DNA from: Proteobacteria bacterium SG_bin4
Lineage (GTDB): Bacteria > Pseudomonadota > Gammaproteobacteria > Burkholderiales > Nitrosomonadaceae
Reading direction: 5' to 3'
Assembly: GCA_002083395.1 (NCBI GenBank)
Contig: LWDH01000002.1
Location: 16,102 to 80,101 of the forward strand
DNA: 64,000 bases
This document shows positions 17,823 to 27,141 of this stretch, piece after piece; positions within the stretch are counted from its first letter, which is position 1, and every line of letters starts with the position of its first letter. The position numbers and the translations under genes are program-made. The notes beneath the pieces were generated by a model, which had not been told where the DNA came from, did not search any database, and saw only the letters and a program-made list of their open reading frames with translations.

Positions 17823-19964
17823 TCACGAAGGCGTGACATCGCAATAATGCTCCAGAAGGAGCTGTTGCGCCGATCGCGGTTTTGAAGTGCCGGGCTTCAA
17901 ACGCTTATACGAACCGTCACTTTGCAACATCCAGGCTTGCGTGTTATCCGACAAATAATTTAATAAGCCATAATCCAGTACCGTGTCGCTGGTGCGTTTT
18001 TCTTCGATAGGAAAACAGACTTCCACGCGGTAATGCAGGTTGCGCGTCATCCAATCGGCGCTGGAGCAAAAGACCAATTCCTCGCCGCTGTTGTGAAAAT
18101 AGTAGACGCGGGTATGTTCCAGGAACCGGCCGACGATGGAACGGACGGTAATATTTTCAGAGATGCCTTTAATGCCGGGACGCAGGCAGCAAACGCCGCG
18201 AATGATCAAGTCGATTTTGACGTTGGCTTGCGATGCCTTATACAGCGCAGCGATGATTTCCGGGTCGACCAGCGCATTCATTTTGGCAATGATCCAGGCT
18301 TTTTTGCCTTCATTGGCTGCGCTGATTTCTTTCTCAATAAAGGTGAGTATGCCTTTATGCAAAGTGAATGGCGATTGCAACAATTTCTTCAGCTTGCCGG
18401 CGCGTCCTAAACCGGTCAATTGATGAAACAATTTATTGACGTCTTCGCCGATTGCCTTGTCGCAGGTTAACAAACCGTAATCGGTATAGATACGGGCAGT
18501 GCGCGCATGATAATTGCCGGTGCCCAGATGCACATAACGGCGCAACAACCGGCCTTCACGCCGGACTACCAGAATCATTTTTGCGTGGGTTTTATAATTG
18601 ACCACCCCGTAAACAACGTGTGCGCCGGCTTGCTGCAATTCGCTGGCGAGTTCGATATTGGCTTCTTCATCGAAGCGCGCCCGCAATTCCACCACGACGG
18701 TCACTTCCTTGCCGGCACGGGCTGCGCCCTTCAGGATTTCCACAATCGCCGAGTCGGCGCCGGTGCGGTAAAGCGTTTGCTTAATCGACAGCACATTGGG
18801 GTCGGCAGCGGCCTGGCGCAGAAAATCAATCACCGGCGCAAACGACTGGAACGGATGATGCAGCAGGATATCGCCGTTATGCAAGACATCGAAGATGTTG
18901 TTGTTTTTTAACAGGCGTCTCGGTATGTCCGGTGTGAAACCGGGAAATTTTAATTCCGGGCGGTCGACCAGATCGCAGATAGCGAGCAATCTTCCCAAGT
19001 TAACCGGCCCCGTGACTTGATAGAGATCGCTCGGCTGCAAATCGAATTTTTGCAGCAGGAATTGACTCAGATTAGCCGGACAATTGTCGGCAACTTCCAA
19101 CCGCACAGCATCGCTGAACCGGCGTGACGGCAGTTCGCCTTCGAGGGCGCGCAACAAATCGTCGATTTCTTCATCGTCGATAAACAAGTCGCTGTCGCGC
19201 GTGACTTTGAATTGATAGCAACCAGTGACATTCATGCCCGGAAACAAATCACGGACATGCGCATGAATGATCGATGACAGCATCACAAAATCATGGCCGC
19301 CGCCGCTGACCTTCGCGGGAAGATGAATGATTCGCGGCAACGAGCGCGGTGCTTGCACGATGGCCATGCCAGAATCCCGGCCAAAGGCGTCTTTACCTTC
19401 CAGCGAGATGATGAAATAGAGATTCTTATTCAGAACGCGCGGGAACGGATGCGCCGGGTCGAGTCCGATCGGACTCAGCACCGGCAGCACCTCATCCTTA
19501 AAATAACGGTGTATCCAACGGCTCGTTGGAAGTTTCCACTGCGAGCGGCGCAACAACCGGATATTGTCCTTGGCCAATGCGGGGATGATCAAATTGTTCC
19601 ACACGCTGTACTGTTCTTCGACAAAATGATGCGCAGTTTCACTGACGCGCGCCAAAACTTCCGAAGGTGACAGATTGTCGGCGCCGGTTTGGGTTGAGCC
19701 GTATTTGACTTGCTGCTTCAACCCGGCCACGCGGATTTCAAAGAACTCATCCAGATTGGTGCTGGCGATGCATAGGAAGCGCAATCGTTCGAGTAACGGC
19801 AGGCTCTCGTCTTTTGCTTGTTCGATGACGCGGCGGTTGAATTCCAGCAGACTGAGCTCGCGGTTGATATACAGCGATGCATTCTTTAAATCGAGGATTT
19901 CCATGGATGTTGATTGCTGCTCGGATTGTGTTGTGAAAGGAATTTCCGGGGTCCGCATTGTCAT
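17823..19964 (-). CDS. ppk1: Polyphosphate kinase 1
   Basis: Reversibly transfers the ATP gamma-phosphate to long-chain polyphosphate. The 713-residue protein covers all four PPK1 domains. The N-terminal start of the conserved region is YINRELSLLEFNRRVIEQ. The autophosphorylated His lies in NYKTHAKMILV, the second active-site His in FLEHTRVYYFHNSG, and YVHLGTGNYHARTARIYTD is also typical. The start codon overlaps the stop of the sugar dehydrogenase gene (ATGA, 19961-19964), so the two are co-translated. Convergent with the GGDEF-EAL gene. Confidence 0.96.
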   Translation of the reverse strand: MTMRTPEIPFTTQSEQQSTSMEILDLKNASLYINRELSLLEFNRRVIEQAKDESLPLLERLRFLCIASTNLDEFFEIRVAGLKQQVKYGSTQTGADNLSPSEVLARVSETAHHFVEEQYSVWNNLIIPALAKDNIRLLRRSQWKLPTSRWIHRYFKDEVLPVLSPIGLDPAHPFPRVLNKNLYFIISLEGKDAFGRDSGMAIVQAPRSLPRIIHLPAKVSGGGHDFVMLSSIIHAHVRDLFPGMNVTGCYQFKVTRDSDLFIDDEEIDDLLRALEGELPSRRFSDAVRLEVADNCPANLSQFLLQKFDLQPSDLYQVTGPVNLGRLLAICDLVDRPELKFPGFTPDIPRRLLKNNNIFDVLHNGDILLHHPFQSFAPVIDFLRQAAADPNVLSIKQTLYRTGADSAIVEILKGAARAGKEVTVVVELRARFDEEANIELASELQQAGAHVVYGVVNYKTHAKMILVVRREGRLLRRYVHLGTGNYHARTARIYTDYGLLTCDKAIGEDVNKLFHQLTGLGRAGKLKKLLQSPFTLHKGILTFIEKEISAANEGKKAWIIAKMNALVDPEIIAALYKASQANVKIDLIIRGVCCLRPGIKGISENITVRSIVGRFLEHTRVYYFHNSGEELVFCSSADWMTRNLHYRVEVCFPIEEKRTSDTVLDYGLLNYLSDNTQAWMLQSDGSYKRLKPGTSKPRSAQQLLLEHYCDVTPS

Positions 19965-21115
19965 TGTGATTGTTTCGGAGTCAGTTTGAGCAGTTTGCCA
20001 TTTTCTTCATCGGTCAGGAGATACAACGCGCCGTCGGGGCCTTGCTCAACATCGCGGAAGCGTACGGTATTCATCAGTAATTTTTCTTCATTGCGTATTG
20101 TATTGCCGTTGTGTGTCAGTCTTGTGACATGCCGTCCAACCAGCGCGCCGGCAAATAGGCTGCCGCGCCATCCCGGAAGCAGGTTGCCATTGTAAAACGC
20201 CATGCCGGAAGGCGCGATCGACGGTGTCCAGTGATGGATCGGTTCCTCGAAACCTTGCCCGGCGTGTTCATCCTTGATCGGAGTCAAATCGTAGTGCACG
20301 CCGTAACTGGCTTTCGGCCAGCCGTAATTCTTGCCAGGCTGGGGAATGTTGATTTCGTCGCCGCCTTTCGGGCCGTGTTCGTGGATCCATAACTCGCCGG
20401 TTTTGGGATTAATCGCAGCCCCTTGTACGCTACGGTGACCATATGACCAGATTTCGGGTTTTGCTTTGGGATCGTTGGCAAACGGGTTATCGGCGGGCAC
20501 CGAACCATCCGGGCGGATGCGGATGATTTTGCCGAAATAGTTATCGGTTTGTTGCGCTTCTTCCAGATAATTGCCGCGGTCGCCCAAGGTAATGAACAAA
20601 TTGCCGTCGGGAGCAAATGCCAGACGTGAGCCGAAATGCACGCCGCCTTCGGTTTTAGGCAACTGGCGGAAAATCACCCGCAAGTTTTCCAAGCGACCAT
20701 CCTTCAATTCCGCGCGAGCGACCGCGGTGCTGGCTTTAAAGCCTTCCGGTTCGGCATACGACAAATAAATCATGCGGTTTTTTGCAAATTCGGGATCCAG
20801 CGCGACATCCAGCAACCCGCCTTGCTGGTGCGCGAATACTTCCGGCACGCCTTTGACCGGTTCCGAGATTCGTCCATCCGGTGAAATCACCCGCAAGCGC
20901 CCGACTTTTTCAGTGACCAGCACATGGCCATCCGGCATGAACGCCATCCCCCACGGGAATTGCAAACCCTCGGCGACCAAACGGACATCGAACTCGGTTT
21001 GAATGCGCTGCGCGTGTGCGGCGGGTGAAAAGAAAATGCTGGCAATGAAAGAAAAAGCGATGAAATTTAATGGGAGCCGCATAGTTATAATCGATTGGAA
21101 GTATATTCGAGGCAT
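19961..21115 (-). CDS. PQQ-dependent sugar dehydrogenase (Glucose/Sorbosone dehydrogenase family)
   Basis: Periplasmic six-bladed beta-propeller quinoprotein of the YliI/Asd aldose dehydrogenase type. Features are a signal peptide ending SPAAHAQ and the blade signatures LVAEGLQFPWGMAFMPDG, VHFGSRLAFAPDGNLFITLGDRG and IHEHGPKGGDEIN, the last with the catalytic-region His. The C-terminal quarter ends YLLTDEENGKLLKL. Substrate is not predictable. Start is uncertain: ATG 21115 has AGGA some 11 bases upstream, and ATG 21082 would give a compact signal peptide. The gene overlaps ppk1 by 4 bases. PQQ synthesis genes are not in the window. Confidence 0.88.
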   Translation of the reverse strand: MPRIYFQSIITMRLPLNFIAFSFIASIFFSPAAHAQRIQTEFDVRLVAEGLQFPWGMAFMPDGHVLVTEKVGRLRVISPDGRISEPVKGVPEVFAHQQGGLLDVALDPEFAKNRMIYLSYAEPEGFKASTAVARAELKDGRLENLRVIFRQLPKTEGGVHFGSRLAFAPDGNLFITLGDRGNYLEEAQQTDNYFGKIIRIRPDGSVPADNPFANDPKAKPEIWSYGHRSVQGAAINPKTGELWIHEHGPKGGDEINIPQPGKNYGWPKASYGVHYDLTPIKDEHAGQGFEEPIHHWTPSIAPSGMAFYNGNLLPGWRGSLFAGALVGRHVTRLTHNGNTIRNEEKLLMNTVRFRDVEQGPDGALYLLTDEENGKLLKLTPKQSQ

Positions 21116-21158
21116 CAACTGTATCATTCCTATTTGACGGTCTCAATACATACCGGGC

Positions 21159-23291
21159 TTAAAACACCACTATCCGCACCCGCATGCCGCCGAACAGATT
21201 GAGCGGCGGGCCGGGTTCGTAATATCGCCCGAGCGCGGCATTGATGCGGGTGTTAGCGTTGTAGTCGGCATCGAAGAGATTATTGACGCCGAAGAAAATC
21301 GAACTTTCAAAGTTGTTGCGCCGTAATTCCCATCCTGCCAGCAGTTGCCCGAGGGTGTACGCCGGGTTGACGGCGGTATTGTGATCGTTGACATAAAACT
21401 GGCCGACGCGGTGCACGTGCAGTTGCCCGAAAAAGCCCAGTGGATGCGAGTAACGCAGCAATCCTTCCCAACGATGGCGAGGGATTCCCGGAAAACTATT
21501 GCCTTTCAGATCGGCATTGTTGACAGTGTATTTTTCAAATTCAAAATCGGAGAAGGTATGGCTGACTTCGCCGCGTAATCCTTTCCATTCCGGTGTCGCC
21601 AATCGCGTTTCGACACCGATGCGGCGTGACTGGCCGGCATTACGGAAAAATGCCCGGCCGGGCGAGGACGGCAGCTCAAACGGGGTAATTTCATCCCAGG
21701 TTTTTATGAAGAAAACCGCGGTATCGTATTGAAACCCGGCGGTGTTGCCGCGAAAGCCGAATTCGTTGCTGAGCGAGGTTTGCGGGTTCAGATTAGGATT
21801 GAATCCGCCGCGTCCCGCCGGATTGTTGAGTAACTCGGTAGTCGTCGGTGCTTCGAACACGGTTGCGGTATGCGCATACAGTTGCTGTTGGCTGGTAACG
21901 TGATACACCAGCCCGGCGGAGCCGCTGCCTTGCGAGACCGTGCGCGAGCCGGTGTCGTTGCCATCGCTTCTGAATTGATCTTTGACTTGATAGTGCAGCC
22001 AATCCCAGCGCCCGCCAATCACCACATCCAGTTTATCGGCGATGTTCCACTCGTTGCGGACAAACGGTCCGATGCTATGTACGCGTTCGATCTGGTTAAG
22101 ATTTAACGAGCCGCGTTTGCCCAGATTGTTATTAAAGCGCTGCCGGTCGTCGTTCTGAACGCCGTAATCAACGCCGATCAAAAAGCGGTTGGGGCGGTTG
22201 AGTAATTGATGATCGTTGACAAACTGCGCCATCACACCGCCGACCAGGCGGTCAAATTGCACTTGCCCACCGTCGAAAAACGGTTGGCGGCTTTGAAAAT
22301 CTCGGTGCAACATATGCGTGGTCAGGGTAAATTCCTTACCGGCGGCAGGGCGCTGGCGGAAGCGGATGCCCATTTCCTCCTGGCGGATTTCCTCACCGGC
22401 GTTGTACTGTACGTTGCGGGCCGATGCTTGCCGTGGATTCGCCTGCATTTCCGCATAAGTCAGTCCACCGGGATCTTTCGAGAGCGGTGAATAAAACTCA
22501 CGGAAAACCAGCATCAGATCCGAGTTTGCGCCGGTCTGGAAGTTGAGCTTGGTTTGCGAAAAAGTATTCTGCATCGCGCTGTGATCGCGCCAGCCATCCT
22601 GCTGTAAATGCGAGCCGTAAAGACTATAGCCGAAGCCGCCTTGCCGCCCGCCCATGAAGAGCTCGGATTTCGTATAACCATATTCTCCAAAAACTTGGCG
22701 CGGCATGATGATGAATTTTTCATCCGGCGCTTCTCGTGTGGTGATGTCGATCAGTCCTCCGGATGCATTGCCGTATAACGCCGCCGACGGACCACGAACG
22801 ATATCCATACGTTCGATCAGCGACGGATCGATCGAATCGAGTTGCGTTTGTCCGTCCGGCAGCGTGGCCGGAATACCGTCGACCCGCAACTGCATACCGC
22901 GCACGCCGAATGGCGAGCGTGCGCCAAAGCCGCGAATCGAGATCTTCAAATCCTGAGTGAAATTGAATTGATTCTGGAAAAATACCCCCGGCGTGCCACG
23001 CGCAAACTCATCCATCGTTGCGCCGGGCTGATAGCCATGTTGCGTATCGCGTTTGATTTGCGTGATGCTGTTGGGAATCTGCTCCGGTGAACGCTCGCTG
23101 CGGGTGGCGGTGATATTGATCGGGTTCAGAATCACGGATTGCGGGGTTTCCGGTTTTTGTCCTTGGACCGGCAGTGCACTTGCAATATAACCAGCCAGGA
23201 TCATGGCCAGATGAATTACCCAGCGAATGCGGTTAAAACGGCCAAAATAGAAATATGCGAGAGAAATAAAAAGCATAGCGAAGTGTAGCAT
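21159..23291 (-). CDS. TonB-dependent outer-membrane receptor
   Basis: A 710-residue TonB-dependent transporter. N-terminal hydrophobic leader (about residues 1-45, ends PVQGQ), plug domain (about 55-180) with the signature VRGPSAALYGNASGGLIDI, and a 22-strand barrel ending in a terminal aromatic/hydrophobic strand GGMRVRIVVF. The pattern resembles ferric-siderophore or ferric-dicitrate receptors, but no N-terminal signalling domain, sigma factor or FecR gene lies next to it. Substrate unknown. The first ATG is used; a second ATG five codons on is equally possible. It is divergent from the toxin-antitoxin pair. Confidence 0.9.
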   Translation of the reverse strand: MLHFAMLFISLAYFYFGRFNRIRWVIHLAMILAGYIASALPVQGQKPETPQSVILNPINITATRSERSPEQIPNSITQIKRDTQHGYQPGATMDEFARGTPGVFFQNQFNFTQDLKISIRGFGARSPFGVRGMQLRVDGIPATLPDGQTQLDSIDPSLIERMDIVRGPSAALYGNASGGLIDITTREAPDEKFIIMPRQVFGEYGYTKSELFMGGRQGGFGYSLYGSHLQQDGWRDHSAMQNTFSQTKLNFQTGANSDLMLVFREFYSPLSKDPGGLTYAEMQANPRQASARNVQYNAGEEIRQEEMGIRFRQRPAAGKEFTLTTHMLHRDFQSRQPFFDGGQVQFDRLVGGVMAQFVNDHQLLNRPNRFLIGVDYGVQNDDRQRFNNNLGKRGSLNLNQIERVHSIGPFVRNEWNIADKLDVVIGGRWDWLHYQVKDQFRSDGNDTGSRTVSQGSGSAGLVYHVTSQQQLYAHTATVFEAPTTTELLNNPAGRGGFNPNLNPQTSLSNEFGFRGNTAGFQYDTAVFFIKTWDEITPFELPSSPGRAFFRNAGQSRRIGVETRLATPEWKGLRGEVSHTFSDFEFEKYTVNNADLKGNSFPGIPRHRWEGLLRYSHPLGFFGQLHVHRVGQFYVNDHNTAVNPAYTLGQLLAGWELRRNNFESSIFFGVNNLFDADYNANTRINAALGRYYEPGPPLNLFGGMRVRIVVF

Positions 23292-23373
23292 TCCAATGCT
23301 CGGCGTTAAATTTTGCCGCAGTTGCTTTTCTTACTGTTGATCAATTTCTGCTGGTTACTTACGTTAACAGAGA

Positions 23374-23398
23374 AAATTGTAGCAATCTGCTACAATTT
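23374..23398. promoter_or_regulatory. Palindromic operator ahead of the ParD-like/zeta pair
   Basis: A perfect inverted repeat, AAATTGTAGCA - ATC - TGCTACAATTT, lies 28 bases before the antitoxin start. It contains TGCTACAAT, a plausible extended -10 element, so a protein bound to the palindrome would cover the promoter. Antitoxins of type II modules commonly repress their own operon through such palindromes; autoregulation here is inferred. It may also influence the divergent TonB receptor gene. Confidence 0.65.
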
Positions 23399-23426
23399 GT
23401 TTTTGAATTTTTAAATGGAATTCATC

Positions 23427-23843
23427 ATGGCAAAAGCAACTTCTCCGATTCGTTTGCAGGATGAGTTAATGCAAGCCGCAGCATTGACTGCAGAGCGGTT
23501 TCACCGCAGCACGGCGGAGCAAATCGAATACTGGGCGGAAATAGGGCGTAATGTCGACCACATGTTGAATCCGGACGATTTGCTGGCGATCTCGGCGGGA
23601 TTGGCAAAGATCATCGTCGAACCGGTTGCCAGCGATCCGGTCGATCCGGTAGCAGTTTTTCAATCACTGGAAACCGACCGCGCCACAGGTGTTTTGCCGC
23701 AAACGGTAACCGGGAGTGTGCTCAGATATCAAGCTTCCTTAGCGTATCCTGGCTACCTGGAGCAAATTTACCCGGATGGTCAAATTCAAACGGGGAAATT
23801 TCAAGGTGGCGAGTTTATCGCAATGACCGGATCGGAGCCTTGA
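23427..23843 (+). CDS. ParD-like antitoxin
   Basis: A 138-residue protein. The N-terminus (MAKATSPIRLQDELMQAAAL) and the helical AEQIEYWAEIGRNVDHMLNP segment resemble the ParD-like antitoxin family, with a ribbon-helix-helix style DNA-binding start. The C-terminal part (about 85-138, LRYQASLAYPGYLEQIYPDG) is a separate small domain that probably contacts the toxin. The stop overlaps the zeta-like gene by 4 bases (TTGA). ATG 23427 is preferred over ATG 23415 because GGAA lies 7 bases upstream. The strong palindrome upstream fits an autoregulated antitoxin. Confidence 0.75.
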   Translation: MAKATSPIRLQDELMQAAALTAERFHRSTAEQIEYWAEIGRNVDHMLNPDDLLAISAGLAKIIVEPVASDPVDPVAVFQSLETDRATGVLPQTVTGSVLRYQASLAYPGYLEQIYPDGQIQTGKFQGGEFIAMTGSEP

Positions 23844-24424
23844 ACCGAAGAAAACAGCTTTGGTTGCTGGCCGGAGGTAACGGCGCGGGTAAGAGCACCT
23901 TCTACCGTACCCGGCTTGCGTCCAACGGCTTATCGTTTGTGAATGCGGACATCATCGCTAAACTGTTGTATCCGCAAGAACCCGAAGCGCACAGCTATCA
24001 TGCCGCCAAACTGGCGGAACACATGCGTTTGCAGCTGCTGCGGCAAGGCCGTAGCTTTTGTTTTGAAACGGTATTCTCGCATCCGTCAAAAATCGACTTC
24101 GTTGCGTATGCTAAAACACTCGGTTATGAAATCGTTCTAGTGTTCATTCACCTGTGTGACCCGGCGCTCAACCAGGCGCGTATTGCGCAACGTGTCAGCG
24201 AGGGCGGTCACCATGTACCGGATGACAAAGTCATTAGCCGAATTCCTAGAGCGCTGAAGCTGATCAAAAAGACGCTGCCGCTTTGCGATCACGTCTACAT
24301 CCTCGACAACTCCCGCGCGGATAATCCATTTCAGCAATTGGCAACAATCCGCAATGGCCACATTACTTTCCGGTATGACGCTATGCCCGGTTGGTGTCAG
24401 GAATTGCTGCGTGATTACGGGTGA
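23840..24424 (+). CDS. Zeta-toxin-like P-loop kinase
   Basis: A 194-residue P-loop protein with Walker A GGNGAGKST (about residues 12-20) and the zeta-type elements LSFVNADIIAKLL (Asp of the catalytic region), SFCFETVFSHPSKI and an arginine-rich lid region ARIAQRVSEGGHHVPDDKVISR. Zeta toxins phosphorylate UDP-N-acetylglucosamine or related targets and inhibit wall synthesis. Start is TTG, overlapping the antitoxin stop. Pairing of a zeta-like toxin with a ParD-like antitoxin instead of epsilon is seen in many proteobacterial genomes, but activity of this pair is unproven. Confidence 0.8.
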   Translation: MNRRKQLWLLAGGNGAGKSTFYRTRLASNGLSFVNADIIAKLLYPQEPEAHSYHAAKLAEHMRLQLLRQGRSFCFETVFSHPSKIDFVAYAKTLGYEIVLVFIHLCDPALNQARIAQRVSEGGHHVPDDKVISRIPRALKLIKKTLPLCDHVYILDNSRADNPFQQLATIRNGHITFRYDAMPGWCQELLRDYG

Positions 24425-24460
24425 ACTGAATAGAATCTCACAAAATGGAGACTATGATTA

Positions 24461-25921
24461 ATGCATGACGAAGTGAAAGAATGGATTGGCGATGTATTGC
24501 AGCGAAAGAAATATGCTGATTTTCTTACGCAATACTTGGTCGCTAAAAAAGATCCATTTGTAATCAATATCAACGCCCCTTGGGGATCCGGTAAAACTTT
24601 TTTCATTGAGCATTGGTACGAAGATTTGAGGAAGAAGCACCCATGCGTGCTGTTCAATGCATGGGAAAATGATTTCTCGAATGATCCTTTATTATCGGTT
24701 ATTTCCCATATCAAGGAATCATTGCAATCTTACTTGTCAGTTTCTGATAAAGAAGATGAGGCAATAAAATCGGGATTGTTCAGCATCGGTCGACTCGTCA
24801 AGAGCTTGATCCCAATTCTGGCAAAAGCGGCTGCTTCAAAAGCAATCGGAGAGTCTGGATATAAAGAAATAAGCGACTTTATAACTGAGAAAGATGAAGA
24901 ATCGGTTACTGCCATTGTAGGGAAAGTCACCGAAGAATTAGTTGAAAATAACAAGGCGGCAAAAGATGCCATTAAAAATTTCCAAATTTCTTTGGGAGAC
25001 TTGATAGAAAAGCTAACTTGCGATCAAGGCTATCTGAAAAAACCGCTATTTATTTTTATTGATGAACTTGATCGATGCCGCCCGCTTTATGCAATCGAGT
25101 TATTAGAGAGAATTAAACATCTGTTTGGCGTACCAGGAATCGTTTTCGTGATTGCGACGGATACCGAACAACTCAAGCATTCCGTCAATGCAATTTATGG
25201 CAGCGGATTTGATTCAAATACTTACTTAAGAAGATTCTTTGATCAAAGTTATACTCTTACTTTGCCTGATTATGTCGAATACGCCAAGTTGTTATTCCAA
25301 CGATTTGATTCTGATTTAGTTAATAAATTTGTTCAAATTGGTGTCTCTTCATCGGGAGATGAAAAACGCGGTTGGTTCAATATGGGCGGTGATCGAAATG
25401 AATATCGCGAAAGTAACGAGCACACTCTAACGACAGAAAAAAATGATCTGGCTGAATTGATATTGCTGTTTTCCCTTTTCTCCGCATTCTTTAAGCTTGA
25501 TTTACGAACACAAAAACAGTGTTACGAAAAAATCTTGGCAATTACTTCTTCTGTCCCAATCGGAGAGAAATTACATTTTGCTTACCTGATTTTCTTGATC
25601 ATGCTTGAGACTAAAGACCCGGTGTTATTCAAAGGGTACTTCTCATTCGGCAAAAAACAGGCTCATGAAAGAAAGGAATTGATTAAAACTAAATTCGGCT
25701 CTTTTTATAATATCAGGATAAGTGAGCGCTTATATTACGCGCTTGATTTTGTAGATTTTTATTCCGTACATGCTTACGCAGACCGTAATGAAATATCAAA
25801 TGCTATCAATAGAAGAAGGGACTTGGGTGCCGAAGTTAGTTTGTTAGAAAGTATCAGAAATAATCAAAACAATATGAAACAGTACGAAAAATGGGTTTTA
25901 CTCGCATGTAATTTGGATTAG
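24461..25921 (+). CDS. KAP-family P-loop NTPase
   Basis: A 486-residue STAND-like ATPase. Walker A is APWGSGKTF (residues 39-47), and the Walker B/KAP signature FIFIDELDRCRP lies at about 196-207, followed by YAIELLERIKHLFGVPGIVFVIATD. The hydrophobic stretch about 105-125 might insert in or contact a membrane, as in other KAP proteins. The C-terminal half is helical without a recognised domain. The coding sequence is AT-richer than its neighbours, suggesting acquisition. A GGAG lies 10 bases before the ATG. Related NTPases occur in mobile and phage-defence contexts, but no function can be stated. Confidence 0.8.
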   Translation: MHDEVKEWIGDVLQRKKYADFLTQYLVAKKDPFVININAPWGSGKTFFIEHWYEDLRKKHPCVLFNAWENDFSNDPLLSVISHIKESLQSYLSVSDKEDEAIKSGLFSIGRLVKSLIPILAKAAASKAIGESGYKEISDFITEKDEESVTAIVGKVTEELVENNKAAKDAIKNFQISLGDLIEKLTCDQGYLKKPLFIFIDELDRCRPLYAIELLERIKHLFGVPGIVFVIATDTEQLKHSVNAIYGSGFDSNTYLRRFFDQSYTLTLPDYVEYAKLLFQRFDSDLVNKFVQIGVSSSGDEKRGWFNMGGDRNEYRESNEHTLTTEKNDLAELILLFSLFSAFFKLDLRTQKQCYEKILAITSSVPIGEKLHFAYLIFLIMLETKDPVLFKGYFSFGKKQAHERKELIKTKFGSFYNIRISERLYYALDFVDFYSVHAYADRNEISNAINRRRDLGAEVSLLESIRNNQNNMKQYEKWVLLACNLD

Positions 25922-26364
25922 CAAACCGTTGAATAATGATCGCTAGATCATTCCTATTTGCAAGAAAATTAGAGATTTCTCTGCTTATCAGCGTGGTTAG
26001 TTTTCACGCAATATCTAAAAATCGTATCATCCTGTTTGGTACTAGCACCATGCGGCATTGCTCACGGAGCGGAGAAAAAACAAACGGCATTACTAGGAGT
26101 GATCAGCCGTTTGTTGGATAAATTACTGACAATAATTATTGTTTTTATAGCTAATTTCAGACTTGTTATTGGATGAGTACATCGCAACCGGTCAGAAAAA
26201 TTTTCTGAACTTGCCGTGCAAACATTTATTTTGCCGGTGAGTGGTAAATTACTGATTTATCCTTTTCAATACAATAGCCTATCATGCCTGATTCCGTAGT
26301 CTCTTTGTCCTGATTTTGCCCTATGCCGCAGTTATGCAAGTGGAAGAATAATTTTAATGATCAA
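25922..26364. other. Gene-poor stretch between KAP and SGNH genes with a gene relic and a hairpin
   Basis: No complete gene was recognised in these 443 bases. The rightward frame 25936-26121 (61 codons) contains SKNRIILFGTSTM, which resembles the start of the next gene (QKNRIILLGASNL). The similarity is lost after that, so this is probably a decayed copy of the gene's 5' end. A 10-bp inverted repeat AACAAACGGC / GCCGTTTGTT lies at 26079-26115 with a smaller nested stem and no T-run. The rest is AT-rich with no other feature seen. Confidence 0.4.
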
Positions 26365-27141
26365 ATGAATAGGCAAAAGAACCGGATTATTTTGCTCGGC
26401 GCCAGTAATCTGACATTATCGTTGCGCTTGGTCATCGATTTGATGCAGCAGCGGATTGGAAGAGCGAGTGAAGTTTTTGCGGCAACCGGACATGGCCGGG
26501 CGTACGGTTGCTTCAGCGAAATGCTGTTGCGCGGCTTGCCGGGTATCGCGGATTGCGGACTGTGGCGGCAGCTGGATACGTCAGATACACAGCCGGTATA
26601 TGCGCTGTTGACTGATATTGGTAACGATATTATGTATGAATTGCCGCCCGCGAAAGTTTTGCTGGCGGTGGAATGGTGCATTAAACAGTTGCAGCGTCAT
26701 TCGGCGCAGATTGTCGTGACCGGCTTACCGATGGCGTCGGTCGAACGCTTAACCGAATCACGTTACACTTTTTTTCGCAATCTTTTTTATCCTTGTTGCC
26801 GGTTATCGAGAGTTGAAGCAATCGATCGTGTTCAAGCGATCCATGCCGGATTAGTGGAAATGGCCGCACTTTATCGATTCACGTTGATTGAACAGCAACC
26901 CTGCTGGTTTGGTGTCGATGGCATTCATGTGAGATTTGAGCGAAGAGCAGACTATTATCGCAATGTTTTGAATGGATTCACTGGTGCGGGTTATGAGCCG
27001 GAATCCGGTTATGAACGAGTGCCTTTGTTGTTCTGGAAACGGCGGGCAACATTCGCATACAAAACAATTCTAGGGTGGGAATTTATTTGCTCGCAACCCA
27101 GCGGATTGCTGTTGAATGGATCGAAAGTTTTTAAATATTAA
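26365..27141 (+). CDS. SGNH/GDSL-fold hydrolase-like protein
   Basis: A 258-residue protein with the block order of SGNH hydrolases: LLGASNLTLSL at residues 10-20 (Ser14 as candidate nucleophile), ATGHGRAYG as the glycine block, LTDIGNDIMYELPP with Gly-Asn-Asp as the asparagine block, and FGVDGIHVRF as the Asp-x-x-His block. Substrate unknown; relatives act on esters of carbohydrates or lipids. The ATG at 26365 begins just before the first conserved strand and is preferred to the frame opening at 26323. No signal peptide is seen. The 3' end abuts a MITE (27142-27286). Confidence 0.75.
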   Translation: MNRQKNRIILLGASNLTLSLRLVIDLMQQRIGRASEVFAATGHGRAYGCFSEMLLRGLPGIADCGLWRQLDTSDTQPVYALLTDIGNDIMYELPPAKVLLAVEWCIKQLQRHSAQIVVTGLPMASVERLTESRYTFFRNLFYPCCRLSRVEAIDRVQAIHAGLVEMAALYRFTLIEQQPCWFGVDGIHVRFERRADYYRNVLNGFTGAGYEPESGYERVPLLFWKRRATFAYKTILGWEFICSQPSGLLLNGSKVFKY

